This document shows, in pieces, positions 18,033 to 27,853 of a stretch of 64,000 bases of DNA (the stretch's first letter is position 1; the number at the start of each line of letters is the position of its first letter). Both the position numbers and the translations under genes were made by a program. The notes under the pieces were generated by a model, which was not told the DNA's origin, searched no databases, and worked only from the letters and a program-made list of their open reading frames with translations. Source of the stretch: Paenibacillus silagei (GTDB lineage: Bacteria; Bacillota; Bacilli; Paenibacillales; Paenibacillaceae); the NCBI RefSeq assembly GCF_017874735.1, contig NZ_JAGGLV010000002.1, positions 186,001 through 250,000 on the forward strand. The letters run 5' to 3'.

Positions 18033-21000
18033 TTATCGCTCGAACAATGTAACACAGTTGCGCCCTTCCGCCTTTGACTGATACAGTGCATCGTCACCCA
18101 GCTTGTAGATATCCTCCTCGCGCAGACCGTCAACAAGTACGGCGGCTACGCCGATAGAGACGGTAATTCTTCCGTATTCCGGACTTTGGTCATGCTGAAT
18201 CCCCAGCTCCGCAATGCTTCGTCTGATCAATTCAGCGAACACACGGGACTCTGGAGGGGTAAGTCCGGCGGCCACAATCCCGAATTCTTCACCACCCAGC
18301 CGGAACGCGGTTCCATCCGCCTGTTCAGCCAGCTCCTTCAGTACCCCGCCGATTCTGCGCAGTACCGTATCGCCTTCATAATGTCCGTAGGTATCATTGA
18401 ATTTTTTGAAATAATCAATATCCAGCATCAGGTAGGTTAAATACCTTTTGCCTGCAGCAGCCTTGTCCACCTCATCCAGGAACAGCTTATTGAAGTATCT
18501 GCGGTTGTACAGCCCGGTTAATTCATCGGTGATCGAGATCTTTTCAATCAGTCCGATATATTTGCTCAGCTCCCCGTTGTTGAACTCCAGCTCCTTCGTC
18601 CGCTCGGCTACCAGTTCCTCCAGATGCTCCTTATGGCGCCGCAGCTCCTCTTCCGCCTTCTTCCGCTCGGTAATATCCTTGATCGTTCCCTGAATCGCCG
18701 GCTTATCCTGATACATAATCCGGACAACCTTGTGAATGACGATAACTTCATGCGACTTATCCTTATGCAAAAGCCTAGTCTCATACTCTTCCGGTGCCTG
18801 CTTGCCCTCGACTCGTCTGGCATAATAATGCATCACCTTCTCCCGCTCCGGCGGCGTAATGAAATTCCCGAAGGGCTGCTCCAGCATCCCGCCCGGTTCA
18901 TAGCCCAGCATCTGCTCCAGCGCCTCATTAACATAGACACACCGCATATCCTGGACCACGAACACCCCGTCCTGCAGGTTGTTGACTAATTGGCGGTATT
19001 TCTCCTCAGAGCGCTCAAGCTCATTATACAGACTGGCATTCTCAAGCGAGAAGACCATCTCTCTGGACAGCAGATTGATAATCTTCATCCGTTCCTCAGT
19101 GAATACACCGGTGACCAGATTATTCTCCAGATAGATGATGGCAATCGTCTTATTCTGGTTAATCAGCGGCATGCAGACCATCGATTTCGGCTGCTGCCTC
19201 ACAATATAAGGATCATTCACGAATGGAGTCTCGGAATAGGCATCATTGTAGATCAGGCTCTCCCGGCTCTCCTCCACCTGTCTGATGATCGCAGCAGGCA
19301 GATTGTCCAGCTGATGCGACTCATGAATGGCCACAGAGATCCGGTCCGTGTCCGCTTTATATTCCCCTTCGACCAGAAGATTGGCCTTGGAGGTCATCAG
19401 GATGCAGCCCCGCTGCGCTCCGGCATTCATGATCACAATCTCCATCAGCGCTTCCAGCAGGTGGTTCAGCTCAATTTCTTTGGAGATGGCCTGTGAAGCC
19501 AGAATGATGGAATTCAGATCAATGCTCTCAGTATAATCGGTCACCGTCCTGCCGTGCATGAACTCCTTGTTGCTGATTTTCTGGTCAAGAGCAGGGTATC
19601 GCTCCTTGATGAACGCGATCTTCTCCTTGGCGCCCCAGACCGAATAATAGTATTCGGATTGTCTCAGCAGATAGGCGGCGAACTCGTTGAAGCCCTTGTC
19701 CATATAGTACCGGGCCGCCAGCTCGTTGCAGAGTGCCTTATAGCGGACGAAGCTTCCCTGCTCGCTGGCCTCAATGGCCAGATCATAATAATAGCCTGCG
19801 CGCGTACTGTTCCCGGAGATCCGGGCCCATTCGGCCCTCATCAGATATTCATGCTGGCGGAAGGTTCCCGGTGCATTGCTGGCCCATTTGCGTACCCGCC
19901 CAAGCTCCTTGCGCATTTTGGACCTGGCCTTCCGCTTGCCGTTCACACCCAAATCCTTGTAAGCATAAGCCAGATTCAAGAAGGTGTAGAGCGCGAATTC
20001 CTCCATAAAAGCCGAACCGGCCAGCGTCCCGATAATCGGATAGGCCCGCTCGATATACTCCAGCGCTTCATCATGCTTCTCGTAGAGAAACAGCAGCTTC
20101 ATTTTGTAGATATAATAAATCGCAATCCCTGAGTAATACCTCGCTTCCTGCAATTCGTGCAGATAGACCTCTTCGCTAAAGGCTTCATTGTTGAATGAGG
20201 TGCGGTCCGGCAGCTCTCCGGCAAGACTGAGGTAATACTGGCGGGCCAGCTGCGCTGTGGCAAGCGACTCCCTGTACTTCGTGTTCTCAATCATAGAGAT
20301 CGTACGTGCACTTTCCTGAAGCAAAGCCGGGATGTCCATCGACGGATTCCAGAGATTCACATAGAAGGCGGAATGGGCCAGATAGAGCAGATCGCCTGTC
20401 CGCAGACTGGCTTCAATTGAGGTGCCGAACCAGTCCTGCAACGTATCCCAAGGCTCGGTCCAGGCGTGGCTGAACAGCGTATACAGGACATGCGCCGCGC
20501 CTTTCCACTGCAGATCATTGAATTTGTCATTAATTCTGATCCCGAGACGTCCATAAGCGAAGGCCCCCCGGGTATCGCCGAATCCGGACAACAGCATGGC
20601 ATAGCCGATAAAAGCAAGCGCCGACTCCGGCGAGTTACCGTATTTCAGCGTCAGCCCCACCTTCTTCAGCACCACCAGCCCGAACAGCGAGGTCTCTCCC
20701 GAGATAAACGCCGGCGGTATAAAGTTAACCAGCAGCCGCATCACCAGTTTCATCTCCGGGTCCTGCATCTCCGGCAGTGCAAAAATCGTCTCCGGCGTTC
20801 TCGCCCGCAGCGCGGCCTTAACGACCAGCAGCTCCTTAAGGACGGCGGGCATTCCAACCTTGGCCGGAATCTTAATTCCAAGCGCCTTCAGTCCCCGTCT
20901 CCCCGAAGCAATCGACTCGGGCATCATGCCAAGGTACATATAATGATTGGTCTGCATCTCATAGATTTCCGCAATAGCCATCCGCTCCGTAGTCTGCTCC

Positions 21001-23456
21001 AGCAGCAGACGGCAAGCCAGATCCCCCTGATCGATATGATGAGTGAGATAGCTGCATTCCGCATACAGCCTGTAGATCTCCGCCGCCTGCCCCGGGTCTG
21101 TACTCCAGATCTGCTCCGGGAGCAATTCCATTGCCGCTTCAAGCAGTAAGAAGGCCGAATCATACCCGTATCCTGCTTTGGCCTTATGTGCTGCCCGCAG
21201 ATTCAGAGCGACGATCTCACGCGCCTCAGCGCTATCGGTGATTAACTCCAGCCCTTGATTGATATGGGTTGCGATATCGACCAGCTTGTCCTCGACCTCC
21301 TCCTCTGTGAGATTCCGCAGCAGGAGCCGGCCGATACTAAGATGAAGCCTCTTCCCCCGTTCTGGATCGAGCAGCTGGTAGAAAGCCTGCTGAATCCGGT
21401 CATGGGCGAATTTCAGCCGGATGCCCACCTGCGCAGCCTCGGGGCCGGATTCAGCCAGCGTAGCGGAGAATATGGCATACTTATGGTCAGCAGGGACGAT
21501 ATATTCTTCCTGGACCGCCCGGGTAATCGCAGCGGCAATCACCTCCGGCGCTTCTTCGCCGATCAGCGTCAGCATCCCGTAGTCGAATACACTGCCGGCC
21601 GCCGAGCTAAGCATCAGGATATGACGGACCTCCTCCGGCAGATGCTGCAGCTGTCCGACCAGGAAATCCACCACACTGTCATGGACCGGCAGCGCCTCCA
21701 GCCGCTCCAGGCTCCAGCTCCATTCCCCGTCCCGCTTGTCGAAATAGATAATCCCCCGCCGGTAAAGATCCTTCAGAATTTCCGTCAGGAAAAAGGAATT
21801 CCCCTTGGACCGCTTGTATAACCGTCCGGTAATTCCTTCAACGCGTTCCATGCTGCTGTATAGCGTGTCTGCCACAAGGCTTTGTACATCTGTCTCTTGC
21901 AGCGGCTGAAGATGAATACGTCCAACCTCACGGTTTTTGCCGATCTTAACCATCGCGGCGAACAAGGGATGACCTTCATGGATCTCATTCTGCCGGAAGG
22001 AGCAGATCACAAACATCCGCTGCAGATGGTTATCCAGCACCAGCTTCTCCACCAGCTGCAGGCTGGAATAATCCGCCCACTGGACATCATCCAGGAAGAG
22101 AACCAGCGGCCGGTCCGGTTGCGTCATGGCCTGCACGAACTTGGCAAAGGTCAGGAAGAACCGGTTCGTCTCCTCGGCCGGGCTCAGCGGCTCCGGCTCC
22201 GGCTGGGTCCCCATCCAGGAGGCAAGCTCAGGGATTAATCCTGTAATTACACCGCCGTTGCCGCCAAGCAGCCGGGTCAGTGAACGGCTGACTTCACTCC
22301 TGTACTCCTCATCCGGACTCTCCAGCAGCTGGCTGACCAGTCTGCGGAAGGCCTGGATGAGCGCACTGTACGGAATGTTCTTATTGTACTGGTCGAACTT
22401 CCCTTCCGCGAACAGCCCCTTATCCCGGCTGATCGTCCGGTGCAGCTCATGGACCAGTGCTGTTTTGCCTGCACCTGCATCACCGGAGACCAGCATAACC
22501 TGTGAACTCCCGTTAACGCTGCTGCGGAAGGCCGCCTCCAGGGTGGACAGCTCCTGCTGTCTGCCGACTATTTTTTGCGGAATGCGGAAGGTGTTCAGGA
22601 GATCCTCCGTTCCAATCACGAAATCCGCCTGCCCGGCCAGGCATCTCTTCAGATCGGCCTTAATGCCGTGAGCGCTGCGGTACCGGTCCTCCGACGACTT
22701 CTCCATCAGCTTCATAATGACTGCCGACAAGCCCCTGCTAACCCTGCCTCCGGTTGCATGGTAAGGAGAGACGGCTTCCTTCGCAATAATGGAATAGATC
22801 TGCTCCAGCATCTCGGACGATGGATACGGCATAAGGCCGGTCATCATCTCGTACAGGACGACACCCAGTGAATAGTAGTCACTCCGGTAATCAATATTCC
22901 GGTTCATCCGGCCGGTCTGTTCCGGTGAGATGTACAGCAGACTGCCCTCCAGCACGCCGCTGTTCTGGAAATCCCGTCTCTCCTTGGACAACTTCACCGC
23001 AAGGTCGAAATCAATCACCTGGACAATATCCCGCTCCCGGTTCCAGATGATATTCGACGGCTTGATATCCTTATGGATCACGTTCTGCTCATGGATGGAG
23101 CCGAGAATATCCACAACCTTGACCGCCAGTCTCAGTAAATCCTCCTCCCCCGGCTGCTCCTCCGCCAGAATCCGCTTCAGCGAACGTCCGCATATATCCT
23201 CAAGGACCATGACATACAGACCGTTCTGCTCTTCAAGCCTCAGGGGACGGATAACCCCTTCTGTAGTGGTGCTAAGCTCAGTAAGCAGCTTATATTCCTG
23301 CTTGAAGCGCATCACCGCTTCGGTTCCGGCAAATTCCGATTTCAACACCTTGAGAATGACCGTTTCTGCAGAAGAAGCCTCTGTGCAGCGGTATACAGCT
23401 TTTATCGGATTATCTGAAATGGTCTCCAGGACCTGATAATGGTCATTAGCAATCAT
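18033..23456 (-). CDS. Multidomain Ser/Thr kinase-AAA ATPase-GAF-PAS-GGDEF protein
   Basis: This is a 1807-residue cytoplasmic signalling protein. A Hanks-type kinase domain fills about 1-275, with K36, catalytic HKDIKPSN at 128-135 and DFD at 149-151 in place of DFG. An AAA/STAND-like ATPase follows with Walker A GDAGAGKT at 325-332 and Walker B LVLFLDDVQWAD. About 600 residues of helical, TPR-like repeats come next, then GAF, PAS (GVFVVQDMRCVYVNEA), a coiled coil, and a GGDEF domain with intact RLGGEEF near 1722. The GGDEF end should make c-di-GMP. The kinase-ATPase-GAF front matches the multi-sensor multi-kinase family. It starts 12 bp after the upstream membrane-protein gene. Confidence 0.9.
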   Translation of the reverse strand: MIANDHYQVLETISDNPIKAVYRCTEASSAETVILKVLKSEFAGTEAVMRFKQEYKLLTELSTTTEGVIRPLRLEEQNGLYVMVLEDICGRSLKRILAEEQPGEEDLLRLAVKVVDILGSIHEQNVIHKDIKPSNIIWNRERDIVQVIDFDLAVKLSKERRDFQNSGVLEGSLLYISPEQTGRMNRNIDYRSDYYSLGVVLYEMMTGLMPYPSSEMLEQIYSIIAKEAVSPYHATGGRVSRGLSAVIMKLMEKSSEDRYRSAHGIKADLKRCLAGQADFVIGTEDLLNTFRIPQKIVGRQQELSTLEAAFRSSVNGSSQVMLVSGDAGAGKTALVHELHRTISRDKGLFAEGKFDQYNKNIPYSALIQAFRRLVSQLLESPDEEYRSEVSRSLTRLLGGNGGVITGLIPELASWMGTQPEPEPLSPAEETNRFFLTFAKFVQAMTQPDRPLVLFLDDVQWADYSSLQLVEKLVLDNHLQRMFVICSFRQNEIHEGHPLFAAMVKIGKNREVGRIHLQPLQETDVQSLVADTLYSSMERVEGITGRLYKRSKGNSFFLTEILKDLYRRGIIYFDKRDGEWSWSLERLEALPVHDSVVDFLVGQLQHLPEEVRHILMLSSAAGSVFDYGMLTLIGEEAPEVIAAAITRAVQEEYIVPADHKYAIFSATLAESGPEAAQVGIRLKFAHDRIQQAFYQLLDPERGKRLHLSIGRLLLRNLTEEEVEDKLVDIATHINQGLELITDSAEAREIVALNLRAAHKAKAGYGYDSAFLLLEAAMELLPEQIWSTDPGQAAEIYRLYAECSYLTHHIDQGDLACRLLLEQTTERMAIAEIYEMQTNHYMYLGMMPESIASGRRGLKALGIKIPAKVGMPAVLKELLVVKAALRARTPETIFALPEMQDPEMKLVMRLLVNFIPPAFISGETSLFGLVVLKKVGLTLKYGNSPESALAFIGYAMLLSGFGDTRGAFAYGRLGIRINDKFNDLQWKGAAHVLYTLFSHAWTEPWDTLQDWFGTSIEASLRTGDLLYLAHSAFYVNLWNPSMDIPALLQESARTISMIENTKYRESLATAQLARQYYLSLAGELPDRTSFNNEAFSEEVYLHELQEARYYSGIAIYYIYKMKLLFLYEKHDEALEYIERAYPIIGTLAGSAFMEEFALYTFLNLAYAYKDLGVNGKRKARSKMRKELGRVRKWASNAPGTFRQHEYLMRAEWARISGNSTRAGYYYDLAIEASEQGSFVRYKALCNELAARYYMDKGFNEFAAYLLRQSEYYYSVWGAKEKIAFIKERYPALDQKISNKEFMHGRTVTDYTESIDLNSIILASQAISKEIELNHLLEALMEIVIMNAGAQRGCILMTSKANLLVEGEYKADTDRISVAIHESHQLDNLPAAIIRQVEESRESLIYNDAYSETPFVNDPYIVRQQPKSMVCMPLINQNKTIAIIYLENNLVTGVFTEERMKIINLLSREMVFSLENASLYNELERSEEKYRQLVNNLQDGVFVVQDMRCVYVNEALEQMLGYEPGGMLEQPFGNFITPPEREKVMHYYARRVEGKQAPEEYETRLLHKDKSHEVIVIHKVVRIMYQDKPAIQGTIKDITERKKAEEELRRHKEHLEELVAERTKELEFNNGELSKYIGLIEKISITDELTGLYNRRYFNKLFLDEVDKAAAGKRYLTYLMLDIDYFKKFNDTYGHYEGDTVLRRIGGVLKELAEQADGTAFRLGGEEFGIVAAGLTPPESRVFAELIRRSIAELGIQHDQSPEYGRITVSIGVAAVLVDGLREEDIYKLGDDALYQSKAEGRNCVTLFER

Positions 23457-23468
23457 TGTACTCCACCT

Positions 23469-24635
23469 TTAGCCTTGTTCTTCCGTAACCTCAATATCGG
23501 CATCGAATTTAAATACATAGGCAGCAATCAGCCAGATAATCCAGCAATTCAGTCCAAAGAACAGATAACCGAAATACCCCAGAACCGGCATCTCGGAGAA
23601 AATATGAAACTTGTCCAGATAAGGCACAGAGTATTTCCAATAATTCGGGTTGGTGGGGGCATCATCATGGAACCACTCACTGCCAAAGTTCCAGAACTCC
23701 CAGAAGAAGCCGTTGAACAGCGTAGCCAGCCCAACCAGAATCACCTTGGACCAGTCTCCGTTCTTCACCGGAGTGAAGGGGGTCCAGTAACCGGCAAGCG
23801 CCATCGCTGCGGACAGCATCGGAACCAGCGCAACCCACAGCACCCAGAACAGCAGGTACGGATAATAGCCCATGCCGAAGGCCAGAATCAGCCCGAGAAT
23901 ATAATAGATGATCAGCCACATGCGTGATACGTTCAGCTTAGGCCCATGGCTATAACGGTTGCGGAACAGACGGAAGGTCTTGAGGAGTAAATACCATTCG
24001 AAGATGGCCGGAAGGACAGTGGTATAGGATAAGGAGAACCAGAACACATTGCCGAAGTTAGAGAACACTTCATTATTAGGGTAATACCAATTCTCCAGGA
24101 CGAAGAAATTCAGGTATTCAAAAGCAAACCAGCTGAAGCAGGATACCACCGCCAGCAGCTGCATCACCCGGGGCTTGCGCGAGATGATCGAGGCTCCATG
24201 ATTTCTCCGGTAGACCAGCCCGTCAAGAATCAGAATAAAGGACCACCAGAGGGGAACAAACGTGTAAGACTCCAGCGAGATAAAGAGCTCCACCCGTGCC
24301 CACATCAGGAACCAGCTAAGCGCAAGCACCGGCAGGCTCCACCAGAACCAGACAGGGAAAGGGGTGGCCGCCCCCGCCTTCCGGGGTGCCTCCTCCGTCT
24401 TCTTGAAGCCGAACCATCCGGGGAATACCAGGACCAGTGTGATGATCAGGGCCACGACACAGGCGAGCGAGAAATACAGCAGGCTGAACCCGGGGTCAGC
24501 TTCGACCTTCTGGGCCGGGAAATCCCCATAACCCAAGGGCATCCCCTTCCATTTCGCCAGACTGCCGAGTAACGGGAGCAGAAAGATAAGTCCGAAGGTA
24601 ACGATTAAGAATACTGTCTTTTTCCATGTTTTCAT
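23469..24635 (-). CDS. Polytopic membrane protein of unknown function
   Basis: This 388-residue protein has about ten hydrophobic segments rich in Trp, Tyr and Phe (for example SLACVVALIITLVLVFPGWF and LALSWFLMW). No catalytic motif is evident. It is the first gene of a likely operon with the large kinase/GGDEF protein, whose start codon follows by 12 bp. It may be a membrane anchor or sensor for that protein, which itself lacks a membrane segment; this is inference from position. The ribosome binding site (GCGGGG) is weak. Confidence 0.75.
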   Translation of the reverse strand: MKTWKKTVFLIVTFGLIFLLPLLGSLAKWKGMPLGYGDFPAQKVEADPGFSLLYFSLACVVALIITLVLVFPGWFGFKKTEEAPRKAGAATPFPVWFWWSLPVLALSWFLMWARVELFISLESYTFVPLWWSFILILDGLVYRRNHGASIISRKPRVMQLLAVVSCFSWFAFEYLNFFVLENWYYPNNEVFSNFGNVFWFSLSYTTVLPAIFEWYLLLKTFRLFRNRYSHGPKLNVSRMWLIIYYILGLILAFGMGYYPYLLFWVLWVALVPMLSAAMALAGYWTPFTPVKNGDWSKVILVGLATLFNGFFWEFWNFGSEWFHDDAPTNPNYWKYSVPYLDKFHIFSEMPVLGYFGYLFFGLNCWIIWLIAAYVFKFDADIEVTEEQG

Positions 24636-24733
24636 TGTGCAAAACCCCGCTTATGTATGTAGTTGAAAGTCGAATTTTGTTGATAGTCGCTAATATTCGA
24701 TAACACTCCAGTTTATTCCTGCTGGCCGCACAC

Positions 24734-24788
24734 AAAAAAATGCCCCACCGTCCATTTCCATGACGTATGGAGCATCAGTGCGGGGCAA
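24734..24788 (-). terminator. Intrinsic terminator of the acetyltransferase gene
   Basis: TGCCCCGCA and TGGGGCA arms, with an inner CCAT/ATGG pairing, are followed by seven Ts on the minus strand. The hairpin starts just downstream of the gene at 24798. Confidence 0.8.
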
Positions 24789-24797
24789 CAGAGCCCA

Positions 24798-25259
24798 TTA
24801 TCCCTTCAAATCCAGCTTCATGCTCAGTGAACGTATCCCATGCTCTTCTTCCTCTTCACCAAGCGATACGAATCCCTGGGAGGCATAGAAGCCAGTAGAA
24901 TTCGGGGAAGAGTTCACCGTGATCTGCGTGCTCCCTCCCGCTCTCATCCGGTCAACCGCATACCGCAGCAGGGTCTTGCCGATTCCGGTTCCCTTATAAG
25001 CATTCTTCACGAACAGCAGAGAGATATGCTGATGATTACGCAGCTCTATGATTCCTGTAATCTCTTGCCCGGTAAGCGCAATGAAGATCTCGTGATTCTC
25101 CAGCATCCGCCTTGCAATGGCGGCAAGCTCAATGTACCTGTAGAATTCAATAACACCCTGCGCTGAATAATTGGCGGCAATATGTATATCAAACGCCTCT
25201 CGGATCAATGGAGTGATCCGCTTCTCCTCACCCGGCAACAACTGTCTGATTGCTGTCAT
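24798..25259 (-). CDS. GNAT-family N-acetyltransferase
   Basis: This 153-residue single-domain acetyltransferase shows strand beta-4 HISLLFVKNAYKGTGIGKTLL with the acetyl-CoA loop (GTGIGK). The NSSPNSTGFYASQGF segment near the C-terminus is typical of the fold. The substrate is unknown. AAAGGAG lies about 9 nt before the ATG, and the gene has its own terminator. Confidence 0.88.
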   Translation of the reverse strand: MTAIRQLLPGEEKRITPLIREAFDIHIAANYSAQGVIEFYRYIELAAIARRMLENHEIFIALTGQEITGIIELRNHQHISLLFVKNAYKGTGIGKTLLRYAVDRMRAGGSTQITVNSSPNSTGFYASQGFVSLGEEEEEHGIRSLSMKLDLKG

Positions 25260-25410
25260 ACGGCCATTCTCCTTTAGTGTGACTGGTTGCTATAACTCTC
25301 TAATTATATCATAATTAAGGGAATTTCGCCCATTAATAGTTGCAGATGAACACAGTATTCTGGCGAATAATTTATCATTAATAAAAATCAATATATACGG
25401 GGTGAGCGGA

Positions 25411-26337
25411 ATGCAGCAATTTATGATAGGCCAATATGGAGGATTTGATTACGGCAAGTTCCACAAGGATTTCAAGGCCGAATTCTATGGAATTGAGGCT
25501 TGTTCTTTCCCCTCCGATGAAGATTGTCAGACGCTGATTGAAGCAGCACAAAAGCACAGATTCCACACAGGAGTCCATTATCCGCTCCGGGCCAATCCTG
25601 CCAGACTAAGAGATGCCCTATTTCTCTCACCGGATGATTACGAGCGTTCTGAAGCATTCCAGCAGATCCAGGAAGAGCTGGATTATATGGTAAGGCTACA
25701 ACCCGGTTACGTATTATTTCATTATCCGAAGCCAGTCATATTAGATTCACGGGTGGACTGGAGTACTTGGCGATTTGCTGACCGGAGGGAATATATCCAT
25801 GAGGTTGACCTTTCTCTGAATGAACTGATTCAGCACAGTAAATATCTATTTGAATGGCTTAGCCGGAAGGGCCGGGAGTACAGGTTCCAGCCCATTCTGG
25901 AGTTCGACGGACTGAACAGTTACGTCTACCAGCATGATTTTCTGGAACAGCTATTGATTACATATCCCGACATTAAGCTGTGTCTGGATACCGGCCGATT
26001 GTATCAGCAGGATAAGCTTGACCCTAATTTCGATGCCCGTGCCCTTCTGAGAAAATACACCAAATATGCGGCGTTGATCCATCTGTCGAATGTTCAGATT
26101 AACGAAACCATCCAGCACGGCCATTACCCGGTCCTGCCGGAGTTAAGCCCTGGGGAGGGCTGGGCCCCGATCGAAGACTATCTGTGCATTATCCGTGAGG
26201 AGAACAGCGAAGCGAAAATCATGTTCGAGCACCGCTCAGACCTCATCTCCGCACAAGATCTGAACCGTTGTTATGCTTGGGTAGATCATATCCTAAACAG
26301 AGTCCACAAGAATTCTCCGGCTTCTCCAGGGCGATGA
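25411..26337 (+). CDS. Sugar phosphate isomerase/epimerase-like TIM-barrel protein
   Basis: This 308-residue protein fits the xylose isomerase-like TIM barrel (AP endonuclease 2 superfamily). Barrel strands end in candidate metal ligands: GVHYPLR, LFHYPKP, ILEFDGLNSY, LCLDTGR, IHLSNVQ and IMFEHR. ATG 25411 has GGGGTGAG 5 nt upstream; a GTG at 25402 is an alternative that adds three residues. The substrate is unknown and no sugar genes adjoin it. Confidence 0.72.
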   Translation: MQQFMIGQYGGFDYGKFHKDFKAEFYGIEACSFPSDEDCQTLIEAAQKHRFHTGVHYPLRANPARLRDALFLSPDDYERSEAFQQIQEELDYMVRLQPGYVLFHYPKPVILDSRVDWSTWRFADRREYIHEVDLSLNELIQHSKYLFEWLSRKGREYRFQPILEFDGLNSYVYQHDFLEQLLITYPDIKLCLDTGRLYQQDKLDPNFDARALLRKYTKYAALIHLSNVQINETIQHGHYPVLPELSPGEGWAPIEDYLCIIREENSEAKIMFEHRSDLISAQDLNRCYAWVDHILNRVHKNSPASPGR

Positions 26338-26436
26338 TGGCACAGCCTGCCCCGAATATTTGTAAATGCACAGGCACATGCTACAATGGGACCGTATTCG
26401 TCCTTGCCTTAATTTAACACAAGAGGAGTGACAGCT

Positions 26437-26862
26437 GTGGCAATTAATGTGTACCTGAATTTCAATGGCAATACCCGAGAGGCTGTAGAATATTACGCTG
26501 AAGTGTTCGGGACCGAACCTCCGCATATCATGACCTTCGGCGAGGCTCCGCCAGATCCGTCCCATCCTGTACCGGAAGAAGCCAAACACCGCGTCATGCA
26601 CGCCAATCTGATGATTGCCGGCAGCCCGGTCATGTTCTCTGACGTATTCCCCGGTATGCCGTACACGGAAGGGAATAATATCAGCCTAACGGTGACGGAT
26701 ACCGATGCAGAGAAGATTCGTCACTGGTTCAACAAGCTGAAGGAAGGCGGAACTGTGCACATGGAGCTGCAGGAGACCTTCTGGAGCAAGGCCTACGGGA
26801 ACCTGAAGGACAAATTCGGCATCCACTGGCAGCTTAGCCACGACAACGGCCAGAACGGCTAA
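26437..26862 (+). CDS. PhnB-like VOC-family protein
   Basis: This 141-residue protein of the glyoxalase/VOC superfamily, PhnB/DUF1428-like branch, opens with NVYLNFNGNTREAVEYYAEVFG. It continues with VMHANLMIAGSPVMFSD and ends with FGIHWQLS. Bacterial members are usually of unknown substrate. I chose GTG 26437, placed 8 nt after AGGAG; GTG 26428 overlaps the ribosome binding site itself. It carries its own terminator. Confidence 0.85.
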   Translation: MAINVYLNFNGNTREAVEYYAEVFGTEPPHIMTFGEAPPDPSHPVPEEAKHRVMHANLMIAGSPVMFSDVFPGMPYTEGNNISLTVTDTDAEKIRHWFNKLKEGGTVHMELQETFWSKAYGNLKDKFGIHWQLSHDNGQNG

Positions 26863-26878
26863 CTCCCTTAAAGCGCTT

Positions 26879-26923
26879 AGGATATGACGGTTCTTCCCCT
26901 GGAAGGACGGCATATCCTTTTTT
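26879..26923 (+). terminator. Intrinsic terminator of the PhnB-like gene
   Basis: AGGATATG and CATATCCT arms enclose a loop and are followed by six Ts. Confidence 0.85.
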
Positions 26924-27057
26924 CTGTGGCCTCATATCCGCAGCGTAACCGCAACATCTCAAAGTTGTAACCTGATTTTTAATGCGCTTACATCCTGTTC
27001 TATGTTTTAATTGTAATAACGTTATGTATTTCATCCTACTGTAAAGGAGACTAACCT

Positions 27058-27462
27058 ATGGAAATATCCTCATTTTTGCTGCCCAAGGATCAGGTTGCGT
27101 ACATCACCTCCTCGATCTCCATGCGGGAAGCGCTGGAACAGCTGGAGAATCATTATTATTCGGCCATTCCGATTATTGACGATGCCGGTAAATATGTTGG
27201 GACCTTGTCGGAGGGCGATCTGCTATGGAAGCTGAAGAACACCGACGGTCTGAGCTTCGCGAATATGAACGAGGTGACCGTCGGCACCATTCAGCGTCAT
27301 GTGCATAACGAGAGCGTCGAGATCCACGCGCAGATGGAGGATATGCTGACCCTGGCAGCAGACCAGAACTTCGTTCCGGTAGTGGACGACAGCGGAATCT
27401 TCCTCGGCATCATCCGCCGTAAGGATATCATCGAGTATTACACACGCAATATTACCGATTAG
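27058..27462 (+). CDS. CBS-domain pair protein
   Basis: This 134-residue protein consists of two CBS motifs: VAYITSSISMREALEQL to IPIIDDAGKYVGTLSEGDLL, then QMEDMLTLAADQNFVPVVDDSGIFLGIIRRKDII. Such Bateman modules bind adenine nucleotides or S-adenosylmethionine and act as energy or redox sensors. No catalytic domain is attached and the partner is unknown. AAAGGAGA lies 9 nt upstream of the ATG. Confidence 0.9.
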   Translation: MEISSFLLPKDQVAYITSSISMREALEQLENHYYSAIPIIDDAGKYVGTLSEGDLLWKLKNTDGLSFANMNEVTVGTIQRHVHNESVEIHAQMEDMLTLAADQNFVPVVDDSGIFLGIIRRKDIIEYYTRNITD

Positions 27463-27510
27463 CAGCATGCGCCACATTGCAGGATCAAGTGATTCAACCG
27501 GAAGCAACGG

Positions 27511-27550
27511 CAAAGGCAGGACCGTCCTGCGAAGGGCGGCCCTGCCTTTG
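27511..27550. terminator. Bidirectional intrinsic terminator
   Basis: CAAAGGCAGG and CCTGCCTTTG arms with an inner CCG/CGG pair separate the CBS gene from the convergent STAS gene. Confidence 0.8.
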
Positions 27551-27565
27551 TTCAAGTTAACAGGT

Positions 27566-27853
27566 CTATATGATTTCAAACACATTGGTCAGGCGGGTCA
27601 GCTCAAAAATCTTCCGCACATTGTCATTGAGCCCCGTCAGCCTGATGGTGCCTCCAGCCTCTACACATTTCTTGTAGGAGCTGACAATCACTCCAAGACC
27701 GGTACTGTCAATGAAACGGCAGGTCCCGAAATCAAGCAGGAAGCTTGAATGTCCCCCAAGAATATAACCCCGTACTGTCTCCCTGAACTGACCGGCTTCC
27801 TCAACCGAGAACAGCTCCGGCATCTCAATGATCATCTCGCTCAAGCTACTCAC
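27566..27853 (-). CDS. STAS-domain anti-anti-sigma factor-like protein
   Basis: This 95-residue single STAS domain has the phosphorylatable serine S50 in FIDSTGLGVIVSSYK, as in SpoIIAA and RsbV. It would be phosphorylated by the RsbW-like kinase at 29877-30269 and dephosphorylated by the SpoIIE-type phosphatase at 30380-31810. The GTG start overlaps the end of the chemoreceptor gene by 8 bp; a TTG at 27844 is an alternative. It is the last gene of the operon. Confidence 0.88.
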   Translation of the reverse strand: MSSLSEMIIEMPELFSVEEAGQFRETVRGYILGGHSSFLLDFGTCRFIDSTGLGVIVSSYKKCVEAGGTIRLTGLNDNVRKIFELTRLTNVFEII

